Source: a bacterium (GTDB lineage: Bacteria; Cyanobacteriota; Vampirovibrionia; Gastranaerophilales; Gastranaerophilaceae). From it: a stretch of DNA of 64,000 nt. Where the stretch lies: assembly GCA_017480425.1 (NCBI GenBank), contig JAFVAR010000002.1, positions 19,806-83,805 on the forward strand, read 5' to 3'. The stretch's first letter is position 1; each line of letters opens with the position of its first letter. The notes under the pieces are model-generated. The model was given only the letters and a program-made list of their open reading frames with translations. It was not told where the DNA came from and did not search any database. This document shows positions 55,611 to 63,872 of this stretch, in pieces. Made by a program: the position numbers and the translations under genes.

Positions 55611-56258
55611 TTAACCAAACTGATTACGCTTATATTCCAATTGTTTTTTTATACAAACTTGTGAAATATAATCCATATCTTGCTCAGAAATATTTACAAA
55701 CTTAAAAGCAGCTCTGAATAAATTATTAGCAGTTTCCGTTCTTATTAACCTTGCGTTGGTTTTTATATTTCTTTTTTCAAATAGGATATTTAATTGTACA
55801 TTTTCAGGAATATTTATAGGGCTATTAAACTCTATTCTTACACCATTTGCAGAAATGTCATGAGTTTTACACTCTATTCTTTGAAAAGACAAATCAGATT
55901 GTTTGAAAAACAAGATAACATTTTCTTCCAGTTTTACTCTAAAGTATTCTCTATTTTGCTGATATTCAATACCCTCAGGCGTCTGAAGCGTAAAATACAC
56001 ATAAGTATCTTCTTCATATGAAACTGATATGTACTTTAAATTTGTCTTTGTTCTATATAAACCGTTATCACACACAAAACTAATTGTCACTTCTTGCGGG
56101 GTATTAAGCTTTAATCCGTCTTGAAATTTTGCGCAAGCAAGAATTTCCTTTTCACCCATCTGTTTTATTGCCGCCTTTGTGTAATGAGCATGCCCGTACT
56201 TATCGGTGAAAACTATTTTTATATAGTTAATACTGTCAATATCAAGGTTAAATTTCAC
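55611..56258 (-). CDS. PilZ-domain c-di-GMP receptor
   Basis: A 215-residue protein with an N-terminal YcgR-like beta domain and a C-terminal PilZ domain. Both ligand motifs are present: RxxxR as REYFR (103-107) and DISANG (134-139). It should bind cyclic di-GMP and alter motility, pili or surface polymer export. The start is GTG overlapping the stop of the upstream 67-residue gene (GTGA), so the two are coupled. Confidence 0.88.
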   Translation of the reverse strand: MKFNLDIDSINYIKIVFTDKYGHAHYTKAAIKQMGEKEILACAKFQDGLKLNTPQEVTISFVCDNGLYRTKTNLKYISVSYEEDTYVYFTLQTPEGIEYQQNREYFRVKLEENVILFFKQSDLSFQRIECKTHDISANGVRIEFNSPINIPENVQLNILFEKRNIKTNARLIRTETANNLFRAAFKFVNISEQDMDYISQVCIKKQLEYKRNQFG

Positions 56259-56458
56259 TTTGCTCTAACATACCTTCCGTTATTGAGTTTATATACTCCG
56301 ATTTTTTTTCCTGACTTGTTATATTGAACTATGGTTCCGTTTCTTTGTTTTCTGAAAGTCCCCTCCGGATATTTTCTAACTCTTGTACTATTTGGAACGA
56401 CAGCAAACACACTGCAAGTAAAACAAATTAAACACAATATTGTAAATAAAACTTTCAT
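56255..56458 (-). CDS. Small exported basic protein
   Basis: A 67-residue protein with a signal peptide (MKVLFTILCLICFTCSVFA) and a 48-residue basic mature part containing two similar strands (KYPEGTFRKQRNGTIVQYN and KKIGVYKLNNGRYVR), suggesting a small beta-sheet. TATACT ends six bases before the ATG, so it is probably leaderless. Its stop overlaps the PilZ start. Confidence 0.72.
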   Translation of the reverse strand: MKVLFTILCLICFTCSVFAVVPNSTRVRKYPEGTFRKQRNGTIVQYNKSGKKIGVYKLNNGRYVRAK

Positions 56459-56497
56459 AATTTAAGTATAACATATTATGACTACTTGAATAGAGTT

Positions 56498-56800
56498 TTA
56501 AACAAAATATTCTCTATTCTTTTCGATTAAAGTATGCCACAGCAAACCTGCCGCAATTGCGCCGCCAATTCCAAACATTCCGCCTGCAGCCGCAGCTAAG
56601 CCGGTGTACCCTTTTAACATCCTATCTACATATTTGATATCATGATTTTCCAAGTCTTTCATTGCAAGTCCGCCTTGAACCCCTGAATAACAAAGAGGTA
56701 TAAGAATGGCCGCTTGTGTTGTTTTATCCTTAATACCGTTTTTAAAAGGATTGTTAAACAATTTTTTTGCACAATTCAACACTTGAGCATTAATTTTCAT
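56498..56800 (-). CDS. Small membrane protein of unknown function
   Basis: A 100-residue protein with two hydrophobic segments, about 30-47 (AAILIPLCYSGVQGGLA) and 67-90 (GLAAAAGGMFGIGGAIAAG). The Gly/Ala-rich second segment could pack tightly against another helix. No family is recognised. AGGGT precedes the ATG. It lies upstream of the PilZ cluster on the same strand. Confidence 0.65.
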   Translation of the reverse strand: MKINAQVLNCAKKLFNNPFKNGIKDKTTQAAILIPLCYSGVQGGLAMKDLENHDIKYVDRMLKGYTGLAAAAGGMFGIGGAIAAGLLWHTLIEKNREYFV

Positions 56801-56962
56801 ATTTGATTACCCTATTAATCTTACATATAAATAAAGTTTTATTTTTATATAAAATTGCCTTTTGTAACAAATTATTAATTTTGTGAGCATGCGGGAAAAA
56901 ACAAAATTTACAGATTTCTGAGGCTTCTCCGCAAACTCTTGTGTTCATAGTAAAATATAGAT

Positions 56963-57652
56963 ATGAAAGGTATTATTTTTGACTTCAACGGCACTCTATA
57001 TTGGGATTCCAAACTTCATTATGATGCTTGGAGAGAATTCTCTGCCATTTTGCGTGGGAAACCGTTTTCCGACGAAGAAATGCGCGATAAAATGTTTGGA
57101 CATACAAATGAAGACATTATAGAATACGCTATCGGCAAAAAACCAACAAAAGAAATGGTCGAAAAATACGGAAAAGAAAAAGAAGCTTTATATAGAAAAA
57201 GATGTCTTTTAGACCCCGAACACTTTAAATTAGCCCCAGGAGCAACAGATCTTTTGGACTACCTCAAAGAAAACAATATTCCTCACACAATAGCAACTAT
57301 GTCAGAATGGGATAATGTTGAATTTTATATAAAAGAATTTCACTTAGAAAAATGGTTTGATTTGGATAAAATTGTATATTCAGACGGAACAATCCCAGGT
57401 AAACCTGCTCCGGACATATTTATTATAGCAGCAGACAAAATTGGGCTTTCTCCTAAAGACTGTCTCGTTGTGGAGGATGCTATTGCGGGAATAAACTCCG
57501 CAAAATCTGCCGGAATAGGCAAAATTATTGCAATTGCATCACTTGAACCAATTGATTTTTACAAAAAAATAGACGGCATAGAAACAATTATAAAAGACTT
57601 CAGCGAATTTGACAGAAGTCTTTTAGAAGTACCCAAAACTAACAAATATTAG
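56963..57652 (+). CDS. HAD-superfamily hydrolase, beta-phosphoglucomutase-like
   Basis: A 229-residue HAD enzyme. Motif I is FDFNGTL with nucleophile Asp7, but Asn9 replaces the usual second Asp, which acts as acid/base in phosphatases. Motif II is ATMSEW, the lysine is in PGKPAPDIF and motif IV is VVEDAIAG. The helical cap at 15-80 is of the beta-phosphoglucomutase class. Substrate unknown. TAAAAT ends six bases before the ATG (leaderless pattern). Confidence 0.85.
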   Translation: MKGIIFDFNGTLYWDSKLHYDAWREFSAILRGKPFSDEEMRDKMFGHTNEDIIEYAIGKKPTKEMVEKYGKEKEALYRKRCLLDPEHFKLAPGATDLLDYLKENNIPHTIATMSEWDNVEFYIKEFHLEKWFDLDKIVYSDGTIPGKPAPDIFIIAADKIGLSPKDCLVVEDAIAGINSAKSAGIGKIIAIASLEPIDFYKKIDGIETIIKDFSEFDRSLLEVPKTNKY

Positions 57653-58120
57653 CTAGTTTCGGTGAAATATTTTATTCCAAAGGCTTTTTACACCATTTGC
57701 AATGGCTTTTGCTCCTTTACCAATCATTGAGCCGCACCATTTAAGCCCATTCCAAACAGCTTTTCCTGCCGGTTTTAAAACTTTATTCCAAGCAAATGAA
57801 CACACCGGTTTTAGAGCTTTATTCCATAAGAATGATGCTCCTTTACCAATCATTGAGCCGCACCAGCCCAGAGCTGTTCCTATACCTTTAAATATACCGC
57901 CCAGTAAACCGCTGCCGGCTAATCCGTATCCGAGCTGTGCACCTATCATAGCTGCAGCACCGCAACAACCGAACGGATTCATTCCAACACCAAAGCCATA
58001 TCCGAACACGCCGGGCATACAACATCCAAGCCCATATCCAAAAGGTGAATTATATGAGCATGAATGCACTGTGCGTCCATTTACATTTATTGTAGTATTA
58101 TACGTCGTACCCAGAGCCAT
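57653..58120 (-). CDS. Gly/Cys/Trp-rich repetitive protein of unknown function
   Basis: A 155-residue protein without a known family. Residues 24-75 are Gly-, Cys- and Phe-rich and hydrophobic (GYGLGCCMPGVFGYGFG, GAQLGYGLAGSGLLGGIF). After them come repeated units: LGWCGSMIGKGASFLWNK and LKWCGSMIGKGAKAIANG, plus two copies of ALKP/VLKP with (F/V)AWNK. The result is an amphipathic, basic tail. It could be membrane-active. It has an AGAGGA site, and the HAD gene converges with no gap. Confidence 0.65.
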   Translation of the reverse strand: MALGTTYNTTINVNGRTVHSCSYNSPFGYGLGCCMPGVFGYGFGVGMNPFGCCGAAAMIGAQLGYGLAGSGLLGGIFKGIGTALGWCGSMIGKGASFLWNKALKPVCSFAWNKVLKPAGKAVWNGLKWCGSMIGKGAKAIANGVKSLWNKIFHRN

Positions 58121-58233
58121 AATATATCCTCTTTAGTATTCTTATATATATAAAGTATGCATAGAAAAAATAATTGCTTTATTTTTATAATGCTGTTTAC
58201 AAATCTTTACATGGTTTTTACAAAGCTATTTTA

Positions 58234-58283
58234 TAAAAAAAGCAGTCTCACGACTGCTGTTTTTATTTGCCGATGGTCGGGGT
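58234..58283 (-). repeat. 50-bp direct repeat: tRNA-Leu 3' end plus terminator, distal copy
   Basis: Identical over 50 bases to 58413-58462, offset by 179 bases. It carries the last 16 bases of tRNA-Leu and the tRNA's terminator hairpin (GCAGTC-TCAC-GACTGC). The rest of the tRNA is missing here, so this is a fragment. Confidence 0.85.
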
Positions 58284-58412
58284 TGTCTTGCTCTCTCGCA
58301 TTTAACGGCAATTCCGTATTTTGCATTCAGTGTTAATCACACTTTCTGCAAAACACTCCAGCCTCAGCTCGCTCGCGCCGAACCGAAAAAGTCGGTTCTC
58401 CCCTTCGACCAT

Positions 58413-58446
58413 TAAAAAAAGCAGTCTCACGACTGCTGTTTTTATT
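58413..58446 (-). terminator. Terminator of tRNA-Leu
   Basis: Stem GCAGTC/GACTGC with a TCAC loop, flanked by seven A and five T on the plus strand. On the minus strand it follows the tRNA directly and ends in a T-run. Confidence 0.85.
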
Positions 58447-58530
58447 TGCCGATGGTCGGGGTCGAACCGACACGTAGTTGCCTACACCAGATTTTGAGTC
58501 TGGCACGTCTACCAATTCCATCACATCGGC
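58447..58530 (-). tRNA. tRNA-Leu (anticodon CAA)
   Basis: An 84-base tRNA read on the minus strand. The acceptor GCCGATG pairs with CATCGGC, the discriminator is A, the D-loop region is TGGAATTGGTAGAC, and the anticodon stem CCAGA/TCTGG has loop CTCAAAA giving CAA. A long variable arm typical of leucine tRNAs follows, then the T-loop GGTTCGACCCC. The terminal CCA is not encoded. It is the only tRNA in the window. Duplicated fragments lie on both sides. Confidence 0.95.
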
Positions 58531-58647
58531 ATATTTAATTATCAAATTTCAAGCTTATTTTGGTGATGGAATTGGTCTGTATCTATATCTCCGCTAATAG
58601 AAATTCCGCTTCCATCATCTTATGCTTTAACTAACCGCTACAGTCAG

Positions 58648-58677
58648 CCATCACATCAGCATATTCAATTATCAAAC
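58648..58677 (-). repeat. Degenerate copy of the tRNA-Leu 5' end and upstream flank
   Basis: Matches 58518-58547 at 27 of 30 bases (CCATCACATC(A/G)GCATATT...). It includes the first bases of the tRNA and its upstream AT-rich flank. An inverted copy of GTGATGGAATTGGT lies at 58563-58576. Confidence 0.7.
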
Positions 58678-58772
58678 TAAGTTCATTAAACCAAAAAAAC
58701 AAATAAATTACAAATTATTTTTTACCTGACTGTCTAATTTTTTATCATTGATTCTTTTCTGATAATAACAAT

Positions 58773-59549
58773 ATGAAAAAAATATTTATCACAATGTTAT
58801 CTTTAACAATTACATTATCAAGTTTAGGAGCAACTATAGAAGGCAAAGTTTCAGAAAGAAACTCGTTAAACTCCAACAGAATTATTGATAAAGAAACCGG
58901 AAACGGAATAGGCAATGCAAAAATTACACTGCCCAAACAAAACTACCAGACTAAAACAGATAGAGAAGGATTCTTTGAACTCGATACTTCAATAACAGGT
59001 CCCAGCATTATTTCTGTACAAAAAGATAAGTATAAACCTTTTACAATGACTATTGACGAAAAAGCCGCATCTAAACCGTTAGTCGTAGGGATTGAAAAAT
59101 CTAACGCTACGGATATTTCAATTGATATTAACATGCACCATTTAGGCGATAATACTTATTCCGAACTATCCGCTAACGCAGGAAAATTTTTAAGTGAATC
59201 ATCAGGGCCGTTTTTTACCAAAAACTTTGTTCTGAGAAATATAAATTTATCAAAACCCGTATACTTAGTTATAGGCTCTATAATGGGAATAGATACCCTT
59301 ATGGCCAGAAGTATGGGACAAAATAAATTTCCGAATTCGTACGCATCACCGCCTGAAGTATACTTTAACGGTAATAAAATCGCTGAAATCCAAATAAACG
59401 GAGACGGACAAAAAATTAAGATTCCGCCTAGTCTTATAAAAAAGAACCAGCAAAATGAAGTTACTATAAAAACAGGCAGAAATTTAATGCAAACGTCCTA
59501 TGTTGATTATGATGATATTGAATTTATGAATCTGATTATAGAAAACTAA
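58773..59549 (+). CDS. Exported protein with carboxypeptidase-regulatory-like domain
   Basis: A 258-residue protein with a signal peptide (MKKIFITMLSLTITLSSLGA). Residues about 35-105 form a carboxypeptidase-regulatory-like beta-sandwich (DKETGNGIGNAKITLP, TKTDREGFFELDT, SVQKDKYKPFTMTI). The C-terminal half (about 110-258) is beta-rich and unknown, with PVYLVIGSIMGIDTLM and YDDIEFMNLII. GATAAT ends six bases before the ATG, so it is probably leaderless. A surface-binding role is likely. Confidence 0.75.
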   Translation: MKKIFITMLSLTITLSSLGATIEGKVSERNSLNSNRIIDKETGNGIGNAKITLPKQNYQTKTDREGFFELDTSITGPSIISVQKDKYKPFTMTIDEKAASKPLVVGIEKSNATDISIDINMHHLGDNTYSELSANAGKFLSESSGPFFTKNFVLRNINLSKPVYLVIGSIMGIDTLMARSMGQNKFPNSYASPPEVYFNGNKIAEIQINGDGQKIKIPPSLIKKNQQNEVTIKTGRNLMQTSYVDYDDIEFMNLIIEN

Positions 59550-59586
59550 TTTTATTGTGATAAAATACACATGCAAGGAGAATATT

Positions 59587-60219
59587 ATGCGTGTGTTACC
59601 GATTATAGAAAATAAAGAACCTGCTTTTAAAGCAAGACTTACAAATAGTTTATGTTGGTGTGAATATATGCTGTATCTAAAACGCCACCAATATCCTGCT
59701 GCTAAAGACGTTTGGGATTCTTCAACGAATCTTGTTCTTGCAAAAAAAATCCAAAAAGCGTTCAACAATCATCCGTCAGATGCCGAAATAAATATTTCCG
59801 TAATATATCAAAATGACGGACTATATAACACCAGAGGAATTATAGAATCAAAAAATGCTAAATTTTATGACGTTGAACCCGCCCCAAATGATAGCGTATC
59901 TGCTCCGGTTGAAAATATTTTACGAAGAATATTAAATCCAAAAAATAAAAATGCTTTTAATCTTCTTGTTGGTGAAAAATATGCAAAATGCTATGATTCA
60001 TGGTGGAATGAAAATATTAAACCAATATGGAACGATATTACTCAATTTTTCAGAGAAGAAACAACTGCAGAATCTGAACATCACTCAGATTGGGATAAAA
60101 AAATGAATGAATTATTTCAGGAAAAAAATTTTAAAAACACAGAAAATGTAAAAAAATCAAATAAACCAATAGATTTAACTATAAGCGGATACTTAAAAAA
60201 AATATTTGAAATTGACTAA
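59587..60219 (+). CDS. Hypothetical protein with N-terminal PAFKA motif
   Basis: A 210-residue soluble protein. I chose ATG 59587, eight bases after AAGGAG. The start MRVLPIIENKEPAFKARL resembles MKILPVV at 15765 and carries the shared F(K/S)A motif. The body is helical, with a Trp-rich central stretch (CYDSWWNENIKPIWNDI). No known family. It ends at a strong palindromic terminator convergent with rpsA. Confidence 0.7.
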   Translation: MRVLPIIENKEPAFKARLTNSLCWCEYMLYLKRHQYPAAKDVWDSSTNLVLAKKIQKAFNNHPSDAEINISVIYQNDGLYNTRGIIESKNAKFYDVEPAPNDSVSAPVENILRRILNPKNKNAFNLLVGEKYAKCYDSWWNENIKPIWNDITQFFREETTAESEHHSDWDKKMNELFQEKNFKNTENVKKSNKPIDLTISGYLKKIFEID

Positions 60220-60221
60220 AA

Positions 60222-60251
60222 ATAGGCGGCGATTGTACAATCGCCGCCTAT
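60222..60251. terminator. Palindromic terminator-like hairpin
   Basis: ATAGGCGGCGATTGT and its exact complement form a 30-base perfect palindrome between convergent genes. T-runs are weak, so termination is probable but not certain. Confidence 0.7.
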
Positions 60252-60270
60252 CTTAATTTAAAACAAAGTT

Positions 60271-61320
60271 TTACTTTTGAATATCCTTTACAGATAATGC
60301 AATTCTATGTTCTTTCGGGGTAAATTTCTTGATTAAAACGTCAACCGATTCACCAACCTTAAACATATTAAACGGATTAACATTTTCTTCAGACATTTCA
60401 GAAACAGGCAATAATGCTTCCACGCCGGGAAAAATGTTAATGAAAGCACCAAATGTTGTAACTTTGTTAACTGTACCTTTTACAACTTGACCTTCTTCAA
60501 ATTGTCCTTCAATTTGCTGCCAAGGATTTTCACCCATTCTCTTTAAGCTTAAAGAAATTCTCTTAAGTTCATTATCAATCTTGATTATTTTAACTTCTAT
60601 TGTATCACCTAATGTCAAAACATCTGAAGGATGTTTGATTCTTTGCCATGAAATTTCAGAAATCGGAAGCAATCCGTCAATACCGTTAATATCAACAAAT
60701 GCACCAAAATCAGTAATTCTTACTACGTTGCCTGATACAACCTGACCTTCTTCAAGAGAAGAAAGAACATTGTCAACAACTTGGTCTCTTTGTTCTGCAA
60801 CAGCTTGTCTTTGAGAAAGAATAAGTTTATTCTTCTTAGGATCAGCTTCAAGAACCTTAACTTCAATCTTAGTATCTACAAGGCCTTCAAAAGGAGTACC
60901 TGTTCTAAGTTGAGAAGACGGAATAAATCCTTTAAGATCTGCGATATCAACAAGAACACCGCCCTTAACTGTAGAAACAACTTTTGCAAGAATTGTATCA
61001 CCTTGAATCTTAGCATCATTAAGTTGAGCCCACGCTTGAGCGTATGCAATTCTCTTAAGAGACAACTGCATTGCGTCTTCATTGTTTTCTTCTTTTAAAA
61101 CATAAAATTCTCTTATGTCGCCAACTTCCAATTCTTCTGCATCACTTGAAAGTTCTCTTGAAGGAAGGTATGCTTCCATTTTTGCGCCCTTTACGCTTAC
61201 TAAGTAACCGTCTTGTTCTTTTTTTATAACTGTACCTTCTACGATATCAGCTACTGTGTTGGATTTTGCAAAGCTTTCTTCCAACAATTGTTCAAATTCA
61301 TCCAGAACTTGTGTTGTCAT
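60271..61320 (-). CDS. rpsA: 30S ribosomal protein S1
   Basis: A 349-residue protein with four S1 RNA-binding domains (about 20-90, 105-170, 190-262 and 275-347), each with the G-x-V...G-A-(F/Y)-V pattern, e.g. GNVVRITDFGAFVDINGIDG. E. coli S1 has six such domains; shorter forms are normal in Cyanobacteria and Firmicutes. It helps mRNA bind the ribosome. AGGAGG precedes the ATG. It lies two bases after ispH. Confidence 0.92.
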   Translation of the reverse strand: MTTQVLDEFEQLLEESFAKSNTVADIVEGTVIKKEQDGYLVSVKGAKMEAYLPSRELSSDAEELEVGDIREFYVLKEENNEDAMQLSLKRIAYAQAWAQLNDAKIQGDTILAKVVSTVKGGVLVDIADLKGFIPSSQLRTGTPFEGLVDTKIEVKVLEADPKKNKLILSQRQAVAEQRDQVVDNVLSSLEEGQVVSGNVVRITDFGAFVDINGIDGLLPISEISWQRIKHPSDVLTLGDTIEVKIIKIDNELKRISLSLKRMGENPWQQIEGQFEEGQVVKGTVNKVTTFGAFINIFPGVEALLPVSEMSEENVNPFNMFKVGESVDVLIKKFTPKEHRIALSVKDIQK

Positions 61321-61322
61321 AA

Positions 61323-62204
61323 TTATTTTCCTCCTTTTATTTTATTAATGACTTTATTTATTATTATTTCAGGAGTTGAAGCTCCTGCCGTAATTCCTAT
61401 GTTTTGCACATTTTCAAATAAATTCAAATTGAGTTCTGTATCATTTTCAATATGAACAGTTTGAGTACAACTTTTTAATATTTCTGCCAAATGAGTTGTA
61501 TTAGCACTTTTTTTAGAACCTACAACCACCATTAAATCACTTTCCCTTGCAAGTTCTTTTGCTTCTCTTTGCCTCATGGCAGTTGATGCACATATTGTAT
61601 TATGTATTAAAACTTCCTTTGCAATAGTATTTATATAATCGGTAATTTCGTTAAGAGTAGAAACCATTTGAGTTGTCTGAACAACAATTCCGACTTTTTT
61701 ATGAGATTTTATTTTTTCTTCGTATGATAAAAGCTCCTCTTTTGATGCAGCAACAACAACATTTGAAGAATATAATTCCGCATTTGCTTTTATTGCAACC
61801 ACTTCCGGATGATTAGATTTACCTACTATAACTACAAAATAATCATTTTGAGCAAGTTCAATTGCTTTTTGTTGAACCTTTTTTACATCAGGACAAGTCA
61901 AATCAACAAGCTCAAATCCGGCATTCTTGATTTTCTCAAATACCTCCGGCGATTCACCATGGGAGCGAATAATGCAAATCCCTTCGCCTTTTTCAGGAAT
62001 CTCATATATTGTCTTAATCCCTAAAGAATCAAGCTCACAAATTACATCCGTATTGTGAATTAACTCACCAAGAATGTAAATATTCTTATTCGGATTGTCT
62101 TGTTTTAATTTTTTTGCAGTCTCTACAGCCCTTTTTACACCGTAACAAAATCCTGCATATTTGGCTAGTCTGATGTTTTGATTACTCAAAAATTTGTAAT
62201 TCAC
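61323..62204 (-). CDS. ispH: 4-hydroxy-3-methylbut-2-enyl diphosphate reductase
   Basis: A 293-residue IspH/LytB, the last enzyme of the non-mevalonate isoprenoid route, with an iron-sulfur cluster. The cysteines lie in AGFCYGVKRAV (Cys20), LTCPDVKKVQ and NTICASTAMRQ. Also present are IHNTDV, SHGESPEV and TAGASTPE. The start is a GTG with a weak ribosome site. It is directly followed by rpsA, an arrangement shared with Clostridia, where the two are sometimes fused. Confidence 0.94.
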   Translation of the reverse strand: MNYKFLSNQNIRLAKYAGFCYGVKRAVETAKKLKQDNPNKNIYILGELIHNTDVICELDSLGIKTIYEIPEKGEGICIIRSHGESPEVFEKIKNAGFELVDLTCPDVKKVQQKAIELAQNDYFVVIVGKSNHPEVVAIKANAELYSSNVVVAASKEELLSYEEKIKSHKKVGIVVQTTQMVSTLNEITDYINTIAKEVLIHNTICASTAMRQREAKELARESDLMVVVGSKKSANTTHLAEILKSCTQTVHIENDTELNLNLFENVQNIGITAGASTPEIIINKVINKIKGGK

Positions 62205-62335
62205 TTTCTAAAAGAACTAGAGGAATTAACCTCAGTGATAATATTAAATCCTAAACATGCTATACAGTCAAGTTCAGGGACAAATCTACAATGAAATAAC
62301 ATGTTATTCGCATAAGATAAAAATAAATAAAATTA

Positions 62336-63685
62336 TTATTTTTTATCTTTGTTCTTTTCACCCCTCGTTCTTACAGAAATTCTTATCGGTGTGCCAAAGA
62401 ACCCGAAAGCTTCACGAAGTTTATTTTCCATATATCTTTTGTAATGATCTTTTAATAATTTTTCATCATTTGCAAACAATATAAATGTAGGCGGTTCGGT
62501 TGCCGCTTGAGTAGAATACATAATTTTTAAACGTTTGTTTCTTATTGTTTGAGGCGGATTCAGCGCATAAGCTTCATTTATAACTTTATTCAAAAGTCCT
62601 GTAGAAACACGCTTTGAATGCTCTTGCTGAACCTCTGTAACCTTTGTAAATATTTGATTAAGACGCTGATGAGTTACTGCACTTATATATATTTTGGGAA
62701 CATAGTCCAAAAACGGAATTTCATTTTTGATTTTTTGTTCAAACTTATTTATAGTATTGGATTTTTTATCTTCTACTAAATCCCATTTGTTTATTGCTAT
62801 TACCATACCTTTGCCGGAATCTGTTATAATTGATGCAATTTTTTTATCCTGATCTGAAATCCCGTTTACCGCTTCTGTTGCATCAATTACCATAAGTGCA
62901 ACGTCGCATTCTCTAATAGAGCGAATTGCCCTGTCTACCGCGAACTTTTCTATTCCGTAATCAACTTTTGATTTTTTTCTTATCCCTGCTGTATCAACAA
63001 TGATAAAATCCTGCTCATTATATGTTAAGTGGGAATCAATACTGTCACGAGTTGTGCCGGAAATATCAGAAACAATAACTCGTTTTTCACCTAATAGTGC
63101 ATTTACGATTGAAGATTTTCCCGCATTCGGACGCCCCACAATAGCAAGTCTTATTACACTGTCATCCTTTACAATTTCCTCTTGTTCGAAATCTTTAGTA
63201 ATTTCCTCCAGCAAATCACCGACGCCACCGGAACCATGCAAAGCAGATATAGCAATCGGTTCACCTATTGCAAGAGAATAAAAATCACTAAGCATTGTTA
63301 TTTGATTGTGCGAATCGACTTTGTTAACTGCCAAAAATACAGGTTTGTTGGATTGTCTCAAAATATTTGCAATATCCACATCAATCGGTGTAGTACCTTC
63401 TACACCGTCAACTATAAATATTATTTTATCGGCCTCATCACACGCAATCTTAGCTTGATCATATATAGAAAGCATTATTTCGTCTTCATCCCCCGGAATA
63501 ATTCCGCCGGTATCAATTACGGTAAATTGCTTATTTTGCCATTCAACATCAAAATATATTCTGTCTCTGGTCACACCGGGTTGGTCATCAACAATAGACT
63601 GTCTTTTACCGACAAGTCTGTTCACAAATGTTGATTTACCGACATTTGGTCTTCCAACTACTGCTACAATAGGTTTTCTTTCCAT
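62336..63685 (-). CDS. der: Ribosome-assembly GTPase Der (EngA)
   Basis: A 449-residue double GTPase required for 50S subunit maturation. G1 loops are GRPNVGKS (about 11-18) and GRPNAGKS (about 185), with DTGG and DTAG switch motifs and NKVD/NKWD base-recognition motifs. The C-terminal KH-like domain has RISVRTRGEKNKDKK at the end. No Shine-Dalgarno is evident before the ATG. Confidence 0.96.
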   Translation of the reverse strand: MERKPIVAVVGRPNVGKSTFVNRLVGKRQSIVDDQPGVTRDRIYFDVEWQNKQFTVIDTGGIIPGDEDEIMLSIYDQAKIACDEADKIIFIVDGVEGTTPIDVDIANILRQSNKPVFLAVNKVDSHNQITMLSDFYSLAIGEPIAISALHGSGGVGDLLEEITKDFEQEEIVKDDSVIRLAIVGRPNAGKSSIVNALLGEKRVIVSDISGTTRDSIDSHLTYNEQDFIIVDTAGIRKKSKVDYGIEKFAVDRAIRSIRECDVALMVIDATEAVNGISDQDKKIASIITDSGKGMVIAINKWDLVEDKKSNTINKFEQKIKNEIPFLDYVPKIYISAVTHQRLNQIFTKVTEVQQEHSKRVSTGLLNKVINEAYALNPPQTIRNKRLKIMYSTQAATEPPTFILFANDEKLLKDHYKRYMENKLREAFGFFGTPIRISVRTRGEKNKDKK

Positions 63686-63872
63686 AACAGAATCAGTTTA
63701 ACATGAATACGTAAAAAAGACATGTGTATTGAAGATTTTTTACAATTTTGTCTATTTCTCTCCAAAATACAAATTACATTTTAAAATAGTAGAATAAATA
63801 TGTTAATCTTTGCTAAAAAATGATATAATATACCTATTGTAATATAGTTTTTAAGCATGAGGATTAAATAAT

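Noticed and set aside
58333..58545. A 70-codon reading frame on the minus strand
   Set aside because: It runs through the tRNA-Leu gene and its duplicated terminator region; no ribosome site and no protein-like composition.
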